This document shows, piece by piece, positions 51,985-60,241 of a DNA stretch of 64,000 bases. The stretch is from positions 22,045 through 86,044 of the forward strand of contig JALEFY010000001.1 of the NCBI GenBank assembly GCA_022760435.1, written 5' to 3'. Position 1 is the stretch's first letter, and every line of letters starts with the position of its first letter. The position numbers and the translations under genes are program-made. The notes below the pieces were generated by a model. That model ran no database searches. It was not told where the DNA came from and saw only the letters and a list, made by a program, of their open reading frames with translations. This DNA comes from Neomegalonema sp. Lineage in GTDB: Bacteria; Pseudomonadota; Alphaproteobacteria; Rhodobacterales; Rhodobacteraceae.

Positions 51985-54207
51985 ATGAGCGAGAATTTCC
52001 ACTACCGTCTCGAGGATGATGGCGTCGCCGTGATCACCTGGGATATCGGCCCCGAGCGCTCGATGAACGTGCTGACCGAGGCCGGGATCCGCGAGCTTGA
52101 CGCTCATATCGACAACGCGATTGCCGATGATGCGGTGAAGGGGGTGGTGATCACCTCCGCCAAGCCCGACCTCGCCGGGGGCATGGATCTCAACGTGATC
52201 GCGGCCCTGCGCGCGCGCGCCGAGGAGCTGGGCAATACCGCCGAGACCCTGTTCGGCTTCATCATGGAGCTGCACAAGGTGCTGCGCAAGATCGAGCGCA
52301 TGGGCGCCGACCCGAAGACCGGCAAGGGCGGCAAGCCGGTTGCGGTGGCAACGCCCGGCACCGCGCTCGGCATCGGTTTCGAGCTGATGCTCGCCGCTCA
52401 TCACCGCGTCGCCGCCGACAATCCGGCTGCCAAGATCGGCCTGCCGGAAGTGCTGATCGGCATCTTCCCCGGCGCGGGCGGTACCACCCGGCTCTACCGA
52501 ATGCTCGGGCTGATGGCGGCAGCGCCGTATCTCATGGAGGGCAAGTTGCTCGCCCCTGCCAAGGCGAAGGGCGCCGGGCTCATCGACGCGGTCGTTCCGC
52601 CCGAGGAGCTGCTCGCAGCCGCCAAGCAATGGGTGCTGAGCGCCAAGCCCGCCGATATCGTCAAGCCCTGGGATCAGAAGGGCTTCAAGCTGCCCGGCGG
52701 CCATGCCTATCATCCGGCCGGGTTTCAGCTCGCCCTTGGCGGCGTCGCCATGACCCATGCCAAGAGCCAGGGCAATTATCCGGGCATCAATGGCCTGCTC
52801 TCGGCGCTCTATGAGGGCGGGCTCGTCGATTTCGACACCGCTATCCGGATCGAGGCACGCTGGTTCACGCATGTGCTGATGGATCCGCGCTCCGAAGCGA
52901 TGATCCGCAGCCTGTTCGTGAACAAGCAGGCGATCGAGAAGGGCGCGCGGCGGCCGAAGGATCAGCCGGACCTGTCGGTGCAAAAGCTCGGCGTGATCGG
53001 GGCGGGGATGATGGGCGCCGGCATCGCCTATGTTGCCGCCACTGCCGGTATCGAGGTCGTGCTGCTCGATCGCGATCTGGCGGGCGCCGAGCGCGGCAAG
53101 GCCGGGATCGCCGATCTGGTGGCCGATAGCGTGAAGAAGAAGCGGGTCACGGCCGAAGCTGGCGAGGCGGTTCTCTCGCGCGTCACCCCGAGCGCTGATT
53201 ACGCTGCCCTGTCGGGAGCCGATCTGGTGGTGGAGGCGGTGTTCGAGGAACCGGGGCTCAAGGCCAGGGTCACCGCCGCCGCCGAGGCCGAGATCGCACC
53301 CGAGGCGATCTTTGCCTCGAACACCTCGACCATCCCGATCACCGATCTGTCGCGAGCCTCCGCACGGCCGGAAAACTTCATCGGCATCCATTTCTTCTCA
53401 CCGGTGCACAAGATGATGCTGGTCGAGATCATCAAGACCGCGACGACCTCCGATGCCGCGGTGGCCAAGGCGCTCGATTTCGTGCGGCAACTGAAGAAGA
53501 CCCCGATCGTCGTCAATGACGCGCGGTTCTTCTACGCCAATCGCTGCATCATCCCCTATATCAACGAGGGGATCCGGATGGTGGCCGAGGGGATCGCACC
53601 GGCGCTGGTCGAGAACGCTGCCAAGGGCGCAGGGATGCCGCTCGGCCCGTTGCAGCTCTGCGATGAGACCTCGCTTGAGCTTGGTTGGAAGATCGCCCAG
53701 GCGACCCGCGCGGCGATGGGCGATGCGTATGAGGCGAGCCCGGCCGATGATCTGCTGCAATGGATGGTCGAGTATCAGGCGCGGCTTGGCCGCAAGGCGC
53801 AGGCGGGCTTTTATGCCTATGATGAGAGGGGCAAGCGGGCCGGGCTTTGGTCCGGGCTGACCGAGCGCTATCCGTTGTCCGATAGGCAGCCCGATGTGGA
53901 AGAAGTGAAGAACCGCCTGCTCGCCATTCAGGCGCTCGAAGCGGTGCGTGCGCTCGAAGAGGGCGTGCTGGTCGATATTCGCGAAGGCGATGTCGCCGCG
54001 ATCCTCGGCTGGGGCTTTGCGCCTTGGTCGGGCGGGCCGTTCTCCTGGATCGACCTTCAGGGCTCGGCAGAATTTGCACGGCTTTGCGATGATCTGGCCA
54101 TGCGCCATGGGCCAAGATTTGCGGTGCCCCCGCAATTGCGAGCGATGGCGACGCATGGCGCGCGGTTCTACCCGGCGCCCAAGCATAATAGTTCGGAGGC
54201 TGCATGA
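51985..54207 (+). CDS. Bifunctional enoyl-CoA hydratase/3-hydroxyacyl-CoA dehydrogenase (FadB/FadJ type)
   Basis: A 740-residue multifunctional beta-oxidation enzyme. The crotonase domain (about 1-200) has PDLAGGMDLN for the oxyanion hole and catalytic glutamates at Glu133 (GIGFELMLAAHHR) and Glu155 (IGLPEVLIGIFPGAGGTTRL). The NAD-binding domain starts at LGVIGAGMMGAGIAYVAATAGIEVVLLDRD (about 333); IGIHFFSPVHKMMLVEII carries the catalytic His, and DARFFYANRCIIPYINEG begins the C-terminal domain. It hydrates the 2-enoyl-CoA and oxidises the 3-hydroxyacyl-CoA before the thiolase step. GGGAGGG precedes the ATG at 51985. Confidence 0.95.
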   Translation: MSENFHYRLEDDGVAVITWDIGPERSMNVLTEAGIRELDAHIDNAIADDAVKGVVITSAKPDLAGGMDLNVIAALRARAEELGNTAETLFGFIMELHKVLRKIERMGADPKTGKGGKPVAVATPGTALGIGFELMLAAHHRVAADNPAAKIGLPEVLIGIFPGAGGTTRLYRMLGLMAAAPYLMEGKLLAPAKAKGAGLIDAVVPPEELLAAAKQWVLSAKPADIVKPWDQKGFKLPGGHAYHPAGFQLALGGVAMTHAKSQGNYPGINGLLSALYEGGLVDFDTAIRIEARWFTHVLMDPRSEAMIRSLFVNKQAIEKGARRPKDQPDLSVQKLGVIGAGMMGAGIAYVAATAGIEVVLLDRDLAGAERGKAGIADLVADSVKKKRVTAEAGEAVLSRVTPSADYAALSGADLVVEAVFEEPGLKARVTAAAEAEIAPEAIFASNTSTIPITDLSRASARPENFIGIHFFSPVHKMMLVEIIKTATTSDAAVAKALDFVRQLKKTPIVVNDARFFYANRCIIPYINEGIRMVAEGIAPALVENAAKGAGMPLGPLQLCDETSLELGWKIAQATRAAMGDAYEASPADDLLQWMVEYQARLGRKAQAGFYAYDERGKRAGLWSGLTERYPLSDRQPDVEEVKNRLLAIQALEAVRALEEGVLVDIREGDVAAILGWGFAPWSGGPFSWIDLQGSAEFARLCDDLAMRHGPRFAVPPQLRAMATHGARFYPAPKHNSSEAA

Positions 54208-54815
54208 TGATGGATGGATTTCGCAACCGCGCCCGCAAATCGCTTGCAGCGCTCATTGCGCTGAGCGGCCTTGCTCTCGCGAGCCCAGCCCATGCCGAGG
54301 TCGAACCGGGTGAGTGGGATGTCCCCGATCTCGAATATACCCGCTATGGCGAGCATCGTGCCTATTATCGCGACTGGTTGGCGGCGTGCCGGGCGAGCGG
54401 TTATTGCTCGGTCCTCGCCTATGACGGCGCCGGGCCGGATGCCGCCGGGGTCGATGCCGACTACATCCTGCGGGTGGCCTCTGCGCGCGAGGGCGTTGAT
54501 TACGCGCTGATCTTCACCGGGGTTGAAGCCTTCCCCGCCGCCGATGCGCCGATCGAGATGCGCATTGATGGGCGGAAGATCTCGACTTTCGCGGCCGGGG
54601 CCGATGCTGGCTGGGTCCTGGAGCCGGGCGGGGCGGTGAACGAGGCGCTTTTCGGCCAATCGATCAGCAATCTGGAGGTCATACCGGCGATGAAGGCTGG
54701 TGCGCGGCTCTCGCTTCGCTTTGTCGATGAAGGCGGCACCGCGCGCGATGTCACCTTCTCGCTGATGGGGCTGACCGATGCGCTGATCTGGATCGAAGGC
54801 AATCGGATGCGCTGA
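54204..54815 (+). CDS. Secreted protein, possibly DUF1176-like
   Basis: A 203-residue protein with a signal peptide (RKSLAALIALSGLALASPAHA) and two cysteines close together (AACRASGYCSV) that could form a disulfide. The mature part is beta-rich: VDYALIFTGVEAFPAADAPIEMRIDGRKIS and ISNLEVIPAMKAGARLSLRF, ending FSLMGLTDALIWIEGNRMR, which resembles the end of DUF1176/IalB-like periplasmic proteins. Three ATG codons in a row (54204, 54207, 54210) follow GGAGG; the first overlaps the FadB stop as ATGA. The function is unknown; co-translation with FadB is noted but unexplained. Confidence 0.75.
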   Translation: MMMDGFRNRARKSLAALIALSGLALASPAHAEVEPGEWDVPDLEYTRYGEHRAYYRDWLAACRASGYCSVLAYDGAGPDAAGVDADYILRVASAREGVDYALIFTGVEAFPAADAPIEMRIDGRKISTFAAGADAGWVLEPGGAVNEALFGQSISNLEVIPAMKAGARLSLRFVDEGGTARDVTFSLMGLTDALIWIEGNRMR

Positions 54816-54848
54816 AACCGAGATCGGCTCTGGGGCCACACATGGTCA

Positions 54849-54870
54849 CAAGCAGCCCGCAGGCTGCTTG
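54849..54870 (+). terminator. Terminator at the end of the beta-oxidation cluster
   Basis: Perfect 9-bp stem CAAGCAGCC (54849-54857) / GGCTGCTTG (54862-54870) with a CGCA tetraloop, followed by TTCCTCT on the plus strand. It sits between the convergent secreted-protein and hypothetical genes. Confidence 0.75.
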
Positions 54871-54904
54871 TTCCTCTGCGCTGGCCTGAACGATCGGACT
54901 TGCT

Positions 54905-55273
54905 TTAGCGCAGGGCGAACATCGGCGGGCGCTGCGGCGGCGGGGCGATCACTTTCGGCCCGCGCGAGGGCGGGGTCAGCAGGGCGCTCGCTTTATGCCC
55001 GACCGGCACCAGGCTTGCGGCGGCGATGCTGCTATCCTCGAAACTCGCAAAGCGCCGCACAGAATGGGGTTTGCGCAGCGTCACCAGCGCCTGAACCGCG
55101 CTCAGACGATATTCATGCCAGAGGCGTGGGCCTTGCCACATGATGTAGTAGGGCTTCTTGCCGTCATATGGATCGCGGCAGATCCTGATCTGGCCATCCA
55201 TGCGCTCCCAATAGGGCAGAGACCCGATCTTGCGCGTGACCCAACCGTCACTCGGAATATGTTGCGTCTTCAT
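54905..55273 (-). CDS. Hypothetical protein
   Basis: A 122-residue protein that I do not recognise. Its first 75 residues, WVTRKIGSLPYWERMDGQIRICRDPYDGKKPYYIMWQGPRLWHEYRLSAVQALVTLRK, look like a small folded beta domain; the rest is an Ala/Ser/Pro-rich tail (APPPQRPPMFALR). The ATG at 55271-55273 has GGAGGGAG directly upstream, chosen over an upstream in-frame Met. It is a single gene between convergent and same-strand neighbours. Confidence 0.6.
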   Translation of the reverse strand: MKTQHIPSDGWVTRKIGSLPYWERMDGQIRICRDPYDGKKPYYIMWQGPRLWHEYRLSAVQALVTLRKPHSVRRFASFEDSSIAAASLVPVGHKASALLTPPSRGPKVIAPPPQRPPMFALR

Positions 55274-55583
55274 GTCTCCCTCCTCCAGCAAGGCCAGCGG
55301 CCCTCAGCCAGGGTATCCGATCCGATCATGCGTGAGAGCTTTTCAAAGGGCGTGGATCTTCCCGGATCCGTTCTCGACCTTATGAAATCAGCTCCCTCCA
55401 TCGGCTTGCCCGAGACTGAGCCCGTCTCTCTCCTGCCGTTAAGTGTTCATCAGCATCGGCAAAAGCGCAAGCTGTCTATTGCGCTCGTGGCACTACCGCT
55501 GGGGTAGAATGGGAGAGAAATCGCTCCAAACGCGCGCTATGTGCGATGCGAGGGGCTCTGATGCTCAGTTTCGCGCGCAGCTC
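55274..55583. other. 310-base intergenic region without a recognised gene
   Basis: Between the hypothetical gene and the DMT transporter. It must hold the promoter of the minus-strand hypothetical gene, and its ribosome-binding site GGAGGGAG is at the left end. Short open frames here have no supporting start site or family resemblance, and no terminator or RNA was recognised. Confidence 0.5.
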
Positions 55584-56489
55584 CTAGTGCTGGCGTGTAC
55601 GCGGGCGCGAATCAGCGGCTGCGGTGAGCGCTCGGCGGCGCTGGCTCTCGCGATGGGCAGTATAGATGCCTGCGGCGATCACGATCCCGGCGCCGAGCCA
55701 GGTATTCCAGCCCGGAACCTCGCTGAAGATCGTGAAGCTGATCAGCGTCGCCCAGAGCACGAGCATGTACCGAAAAGGCGCGACGAAAGAGATGTCGCCG
55801 GAACGCATGGCCTGGCTGACGAAGAAATTGCCGCCCAGAACCCCGAGGGCAGAGGTGCAAAGCAGCGCGATCATCGGCCAGGTAACCGGCACCCAATGCT
55901 CTTGCGTGCCCAAAACCGCTCCCATCAGCGTGATGGCAATGACGCCGCCCAAAGCGATGATGATCGTTGGCACGTCCCTTTCGATCCGTCTGGTGGCGAT
56001 GTCGCGTCCGGCGGCAAGGAAAGCAGCCGCGAGCCCCATCAGCGCAAAGGCGGTGATCCCGCTGGCATCGGCCCCGATGATGACAAGAACCCCGAAAAAG
56101 CCGACCAGGGTCGCCATCCAGCGTCGCCACCCGACCGGCTCGCGCAGCAACAGGGCGGCCATGGCTGTCGCAATCAGCGGCGAGACCTGCATGATCGAAA
56201 CCAGCTTGGCCAGCGGCATATTCGCCAGCGCGCCGAGAAACATGACAGCGGCCAATCCCTCCAGCCCGTTGCGCAGGAGCACCTTGCGATCTGCAACGGC
56301 CCTGAGCCGGTGCATCGCGCCGCTCCAATGCACGGCGAGCAGCGCAAAGCCGATCGCAAACACGCCGCGCACGCTCATCGCCTGACCCAGGGGGAGGGTT
56401 TCGAGGATGATCCGCATGGCGGCATCGGTCACTGAAAAGCAGAGCATGGCAATCGCCATGGCCAGCGCGCCGCGCGCATTGTCACTCAT
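55584..56489 (-). CDS. EamA/DMT-superfamily transporter
   Basis: A 301-residue membrane protein with ten predicted helices arranged as two EamA repeats. ALAMAIAMLCFSVTDAAMRIILETLPLGQAMSVRGVFAI starts the first and AFALMGLAAAFLAAGRDIATRRI the second; LVSIMQVSPLIATAMAALLLREPVGWRRWMATLVGFFGVLVII is the conserved end of repeat one. DMT transporters of this size usually export amino acids or small metabolites, but the substrate cannot be told. The ATG is at 56487-56489. Confidence 0.9.
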   Translation of the reverse strand: MSDNARGALAMAIAMLCFSVTDAAMRIILETLPLGQAMSVRGVFAIGFALLAVHWSGAMHRLRAVADRKVLLRNGLEGLAAVMFLGALANMPLAKLVSIMQVSPLIATAMAALLLREPVGWRRWMATLVGFFGVLVIIGADASGITAFALMGLAAAFLAAGRDIATRRIERDVPTIIIALGGVIAITLMGAVLGTQEHWVPVTWPMIALLCTSALGVLGGNFFVSQAMRSGDISFVAPFRYMLVLWATLISFTIFSEVPGWNTWLGAGIVIAAGIYTAHRESQRRRALTAAADSRPRTRQH

Positions 56490-56715
56490 GATGGAGGTCT
56501 CCAGGCGACACCCGGGATGCCGCGCCCCACAGCCCTAGCGGAGCCGGAATGCCCTGGTCAATATCGCCTTGGGTGATGCGCGCGGGTCGCCCGATGCATC
56601 GAGATGGATAATCGGCGCAGCGCAATGGTGACAGAGCCCGTCAATTCTCGCATTGTCCGATTGAACGGGGCTTTGCCGCGCGCGGCCAGCGCCCTGCTTG
56701 AGAGGGGAGCAAGCT

Positions 56716-58008
56716 ATGAGTGAAACCAGTATCGCCGGGGGGAACCCGGCTCCGGTTGGCGCGACGCCGCTGGCGTTTTCGGGGGAGGCCGGCAAGCTCG
56801 TCGGGATCGTGGTCAAGGGGTTGCTTTTGACCCTTGTCACTCTCGGTATCTACCGGTTCTGGATGAAAACCCGTATCCGGCACTATTATTGGCAGAACAT
56901 CCAGATCGGCAATGAGCCCCTCGAATATACTGGTCGCGGCCTGGAGTTGTTCATCGGCTTTCTCATCGCGATCTTCTTTTTGGCGATTTATCTATTCGTC
57001 GTCAATTTTGCGCTTAGTGGGTTTAACCTGATTTTCTTGCAAGAGCCCAGTGCGTTCAACTTCCTGCCTCTGGTCGTGTTGACCCCTTTGATCCCCTACG
57101 CCCAGTTTCGCAGCCAGCGCTATCTGTTGTCGCGAACCAAGTGGCGCGGGATCCGTTTTGGACTGGAGCGCGGCGCGGCCAGCTATGCCGGCCGGGCGAT
57201 GCTGTGGTGGGTAGCGATCGTGCTTTCGCTGGGCCTTGCCGCGCCTTTTGCCGATTTCGATCTGCGCCGCTTCATCACCAAGCGCACATATTACGGTGAT
57301 CAGCGCTTCAATTTGAGCGGATCAGCCACGGGCCTTTTCAAGCACTATCTGGCGATCTGGTTGTTCGTGGCACTTATCGTTGGACTGATTGTGATTTCGA
57401 TCGCGATGGAAGAGGGCCGCGGGCCGGGAGCTGCGCCAAGCGATCTGTCGCTGCTGTTCCCGCTGGGTTTCATTTTCTTTTGGGGCTATATCGGCTTGAT
57501 TTTCGGGGGGCTTTGGTATGCGGGCAAGCGCACCAGCTACATGATGAACCGGACCGAGTTCGGCGAAGGTGTCTTGCTGCAATCCAAGGCGCGGCCCTGG
57601 CGTCTGGTCGGGATTGTGATCATTGGCGGCCTGCTTGCCGGATTGGTCATGACCGGTGTGATGGTGGTGATCGGGATCCTGATGGCGATTTTCGGCGCCT
57701 TTCTGGATGCCGAAACCTTGCAGCAAATCGGCGTCCTGTTCGATCCCGAGCGCACGGAAACGCTGGGCCCGGACGCTTATTTCGCGATTGTGGTTTCCGC
57801 TGTGATGATCGGTTTGCTCTATCTCGGGGTGACTCTGGCGGCGATGGCGGCGGCGGAGCTGTTTATCGCCAAACCCTATCTTGCGCATTTGATCGATACC
57901 GCTGCGGTCACCAATATCGACCGCGCCTATGACGCGCGCCAGCGCCCTCAGGACCGCAATGATGAAGCCGAAGGCTTCGCCGATGCGTTGGATGTCGGTG
58001 CCTTCTAG
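56716..58008 (+). CDS. DUF898 (YjgN family) membrane protein
   Basis: A 430-residue integral membrane protein of the YjgN/DUF898 family. The start FSGEAGKLVGIVVKGLLLTLVTLGIYRFWMKTRIRHYYWQNIQIGNEPLEYTGRGLELFIGF is the family signature, repeated in part as RFITKRTYYGDQRFNLSGSATGLFKHYLAIW; at least eight helices are predicted. No biochemical function is known. The ATG at 56716 follows GGGGAG, better than a TTG six codons earlier. An M48 protease gene follows after about 95 bases; such pairing suggests a joint envelope role. Confidence 0.88.
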   Translation: MSETSIAGGNPAPVGATPLAFSGEAGKLVGIVVKGLLLTLVTLGIYRFWMKTRIRHYYWQNIQIGNEPLEYTGRGLELFIGFLIAIFFLAIYLFVVNFALSGFNLIFLQEPSAFNFLPLVVLTPLIPYAQFRSQRYLLSRTKWRGIRFGLERGAASYAGRAMLWWVAIVLSLGLAAPFADFDLRRFITKRTYYGDQRFNLSGSATGLFKHYLAIWLFVALIVGLIVISIAMEEGRGPGAAPSDLSLLFPLGFIFFWGYIGLIFGGLWYAGKRTSYMMNRTEFGEGVLLQSKARPWRLVGIVIIGGLLAGLVMTGVMVVIGILMAIFGAFLDAETLQQIGVLFDPERTETLGPDAYFAIVVSAVMIGLLYLGVTLAAMAAAELFIAKPYLAHLIDTAAVTNIDRAYDARQRPQDRNDEAEGFADALDVGAF

Positions 58009-58019
58009 GCTTAAAGACA

Positions 58020-58046
58020 GTGGCGAGGGGGCGTTCTCCTCGCCAC
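58020..58046 (+). other. Stem-loop between the DUF898 and M48 genes
   Basis: Perfect 9-bp stem GTGGCGAGG (58020-58028) / CCTCGCCAC (58038-58046) with a 9-base loop, 12 bases after the DUF898 stop. No U-tract follows, so it may be an attenuator or an mRNA processing signal. Confidence 0.55.
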
Positions 58047-58102
58047 CGGGCATGCTGCGCGCAGCAGGTGTGGTGCTGGGAAGAAATGGCGGAGTATGAC
58101 GC

Positions 58103-59251
58103 GTGACCGCTTCTGAAAAATATGCCTTGCTCGAGGCGGAGGCAGATTATTTCGATGGAGAGACGGCGCGCAGCCGCGTCGTTCTCGTGCGCTTTGGTCA
58201 GACCACGCTCACATTATCGAACCGCAATGGCGAGCCAGTGGTGAGTTGGCCGCTCGCTACGCTTCGCCGTTTGCCGGGCTCAAGCTCGGGAGAGGCGAGC
58301 ATCCGCCTGATCCCCGATTTTGGCTCTGATGAGCGGCTGGTGTTGCGCGACCCGGCGATGATCGAGGCGGTGGAGCAGGTATGCCCGGGCCTTGATGAGC
58401 GTCAGCCGCATTCAACCGGGCTCCGGCGTAAATTGGTGATCTGGTCGCTGGCGGCGGTAAGCTCGGTGCTGGTGATCGTCTTCGTTCTGGCACCGCTGCT
58501 GGCCGGAACGATCGCGACATTGATGCCGCCGGAAAGTGAGGTCGCTTTTGGTCAGAGCATTACCGATGAGATCGTCGAAGACGGGATCAGCTTCATGGGC
58601 ATCGCCCCCGGGGCCTGCCACAGCGAGGAGGGGCAGCGCGCGCTCGACAAGATGAGCGAGCGGCTCGCGGCGCATACCGATCTGCATGTGCCGCTCAATG
58701 TGCAGGTTCTCCATAGCGATATCCCGAACGCCTTTGCGCTGCCCGGCGGGCATGTGCTCATTTTGGATGGCTTGTTCGCCCAGGCGCGCTCGCCCGAAGA
58801 AGTGGCCGGGGTGCTTGCTCACGAGATCGGCCATGTCAAGGAACGGCACGGGTTGCGCAATTTGCTGCGGGCGGTTGGCACAACGGGCATACTCGGCTTG
58901 CTGGTCGGCGATTTCGGGGGCGGTTTCGCGGCGGCAGCGCTGATGAATGCGGCGGTCGATGCTTCCTATAGCCGCGAGGCGGAACGCGAGGCAGATGCCT
59001 ATGCGCTGGCGCTTCTTCAACGTGCCGATCTGCCCTCGGCTCCGCTTGGCGGGTTCTTCATGCGGCTGCGAGAAAAGTATGGCGATAGCGACAGCTTCTT
59101 GTCCTCGCATCCGGCCAATACCGAGCGCGAGGCCATGTTCTCGCAATCCTCGCAGGTGGGCGATTTCACGCCGATCCTCGATCCGCAGCAATGGGCGGCG
59201 CTCAAGGATATCTGCGCGGGGCGCGGGGAGGAAGACGCGGAGCAGGAATAG
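58103..59251 (+). CDS. M48 family membrane metalloprotease
   Basis: A 382-residue protein. Residues 1-105 form a cytosolic PH-like or DUF7092-like domain (ARSRVVLVRFGQTTLTLSNRNGEPVVSWPLATLRRLPG). One membrane helix follows (LVIWSLAAVSSVLVIVFVLAPLLAG, about 112-137), then the peptidase: LPGGHVLILDGLFAQARSPEEVAGVLAHEIGHVKERHG with the zinc HExxH motif, and YSREAEREADAYAL with the third ligand Glu. LSSHPANTEREAMF is the M48 C-terminal motif. The start is GTG 58103, eight bases after GGAG. It is likely a quality-control protease of membrane or periplasmic proteins working next to the DUF898 protein. Confidence 0.92.
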   Translation: MTASEKYALLEAEADYFDGETARSRVVLVRFGQTTLTLSNRNGEPVVSWPLATLRRLPGSSSGEASIRLIPDFGSDERLVLRDPAMIEAVEQVCPGLDERQPHSTGLRRKLVIWSLAAVSSVLVIVFVLAPLLAGTIATLMPPESEVAFGQSITDEIVEDGISFMGIAPGACHSEEGQRALDKMSERLAAHTDLHVPLNVQVLHSDIPNAFALPGGHVLILDGLFAQARSPEEVAGVLAHEIGHVKERHGLRNLLRAVGTTGILGLLVGDFGGGFAAAALMNAAVDASYSREAEREADAYALALLQRADLPSAPLGGFFMRLREKYGDSDSFLSSHPANTEREAMFSQSSQVGDFTPILDPQQWAALKDICAGRGEEDAEQE

Positions 59252-59258
59252 CCGCGCG

Positions 59259-60158
59259 TTAGACAGGCACGAAAATGCTTTGCGGGGTGAGCGTTCCTCT
59301 CGGCCGGGTCAGGCCGCGCTCGCTCAGATCGATCAGATGGGCAAGGACATTGCGCTCGGCCATCGGATGGAGCGCCGCCGGTACGTCCTGGTACAACCGC
59401 CTGACCAGTGCCGTCGGAGTGGCGGGTTCGGCCCGCAACGCTTCGAGGATCTGAGCCTCCCGACTGCGTCGATGGGCATACAGTTCCTTCAGCCGAGCCT
59501 GTGGGTCCGGGATCGGGTCGCCATGCCCGGGCAGGTAGAGCCGATCCTCGCGCTCTTGCAGGCGTTCGATTGATTTCATGAAGGCGCCCATGTCTCCATC
59601 GGGGGGCGAGACAAGGCTGCTCGCCCATCCCATCACATGATCGCCCGAGAACACGATGCCGCTCTGCTCGAGCGCGAAACACAGGTGATTGGACAGATGC
59701 CCCGGCGTGTGCAGGGCCCGGACATCGCCAACGCCGATGCCGAAGCTCAGAATGTCGCCATCGCTGAGTTCTTCATCAGGCGCGAAATCGGTATCCGCGC
59801 CTTCACCGCCCCCAACCCCATGTTCGGCGAGCGCCCGCATTGCGGGGCTCATACCCGCACCGTGGGCTCCGAACGCCATGATCGTCGCCCCGCATTGTTC
59901 CTTGAGCCAGGCAGCGCCGGGCGAGTGATCGAGATGCGAATGGGTGACCAGCACCGCTTGCAGGCTTGGGGCGCGCCGCTCGATCTCGCGCAGGTGACTT
60001 TCGATGAGCGGTCCTGGGTCGATCACGAAGCGCACAGGGTCGCCGACCAGATAGGTATTGGTGCCTTGATACGTCATCGGGCTGGCATTGGGAGCAAGCA
60101 GGCGCTGGATGCGCGGCGCCATTTTCTCTCCGGTATCGATTGTGATGCACTCGACCAT
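59259..60158 (-). CDS. MBL-fold metallohydrolase, LACTB2/glyoxalase II-like
   Basis: A 299-residue metallo-beta-lactamase-fold hydrolase. NTYLVGDPVRFVIDPGP opens the fold, VLVTHSHLDHSPGAAWLKEQ is the zinc-binding HxHxDH motif, ALHTPGHLSNHLCF provides the next His and VFSGDHVMGW the Asp; a C-terminal winged-helix-like part (EPATPTALVRRLYQDVPAALHPMAERNVLAHLIDL) matches the LACTB2 (BLACT_WH) type. Substrates in this group are thioesters or nucleic acids, unresolved here. It converges with the M48 gene seven bases away and is divergent from the kinase gene. Confidence 0.9.
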   Translation of the reverse strand: MVECITIDTGEKMAPRIQRLLAPNASPMTYQGTNTYLVGDPVRFVIDPGPLIESHLREIERRAPSLQAVLVTHSHLDHSPGAAWLKEQCGATIMAFGAHGAGMSPAMRALAEHGVGGGEGADTDFAPDEELSDGDILSFGIGVGDVRALHTPGHLSNHLCFALEQSGIVFSGDHVMGWASSLVSPPDGDMGAFMKSIERLQEREDRLYLPGHGDPIPDPQARLKELYAHRRSREAQILEALRAEPATPTALVRRLYQDVPAALHPMAERNVLAHLIDLSERGLTRPRGTLTPQSIFVPV

Positions 60159-60241
60159 TTCTCGTCCGTTCCTTCGCCAAACCGCGCGCTTCGCCGCCGC
60201 GCTTTTGCATTGCGGCGTTTCGTGCTTATAGTAGAGCGCCG

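Noticed and set aside
51685..53391. 568-codon minus-strand frame opposite doc and fadB
   Set aside because: Antisense shadow; both plus-strand genes show intact active-site motifs.
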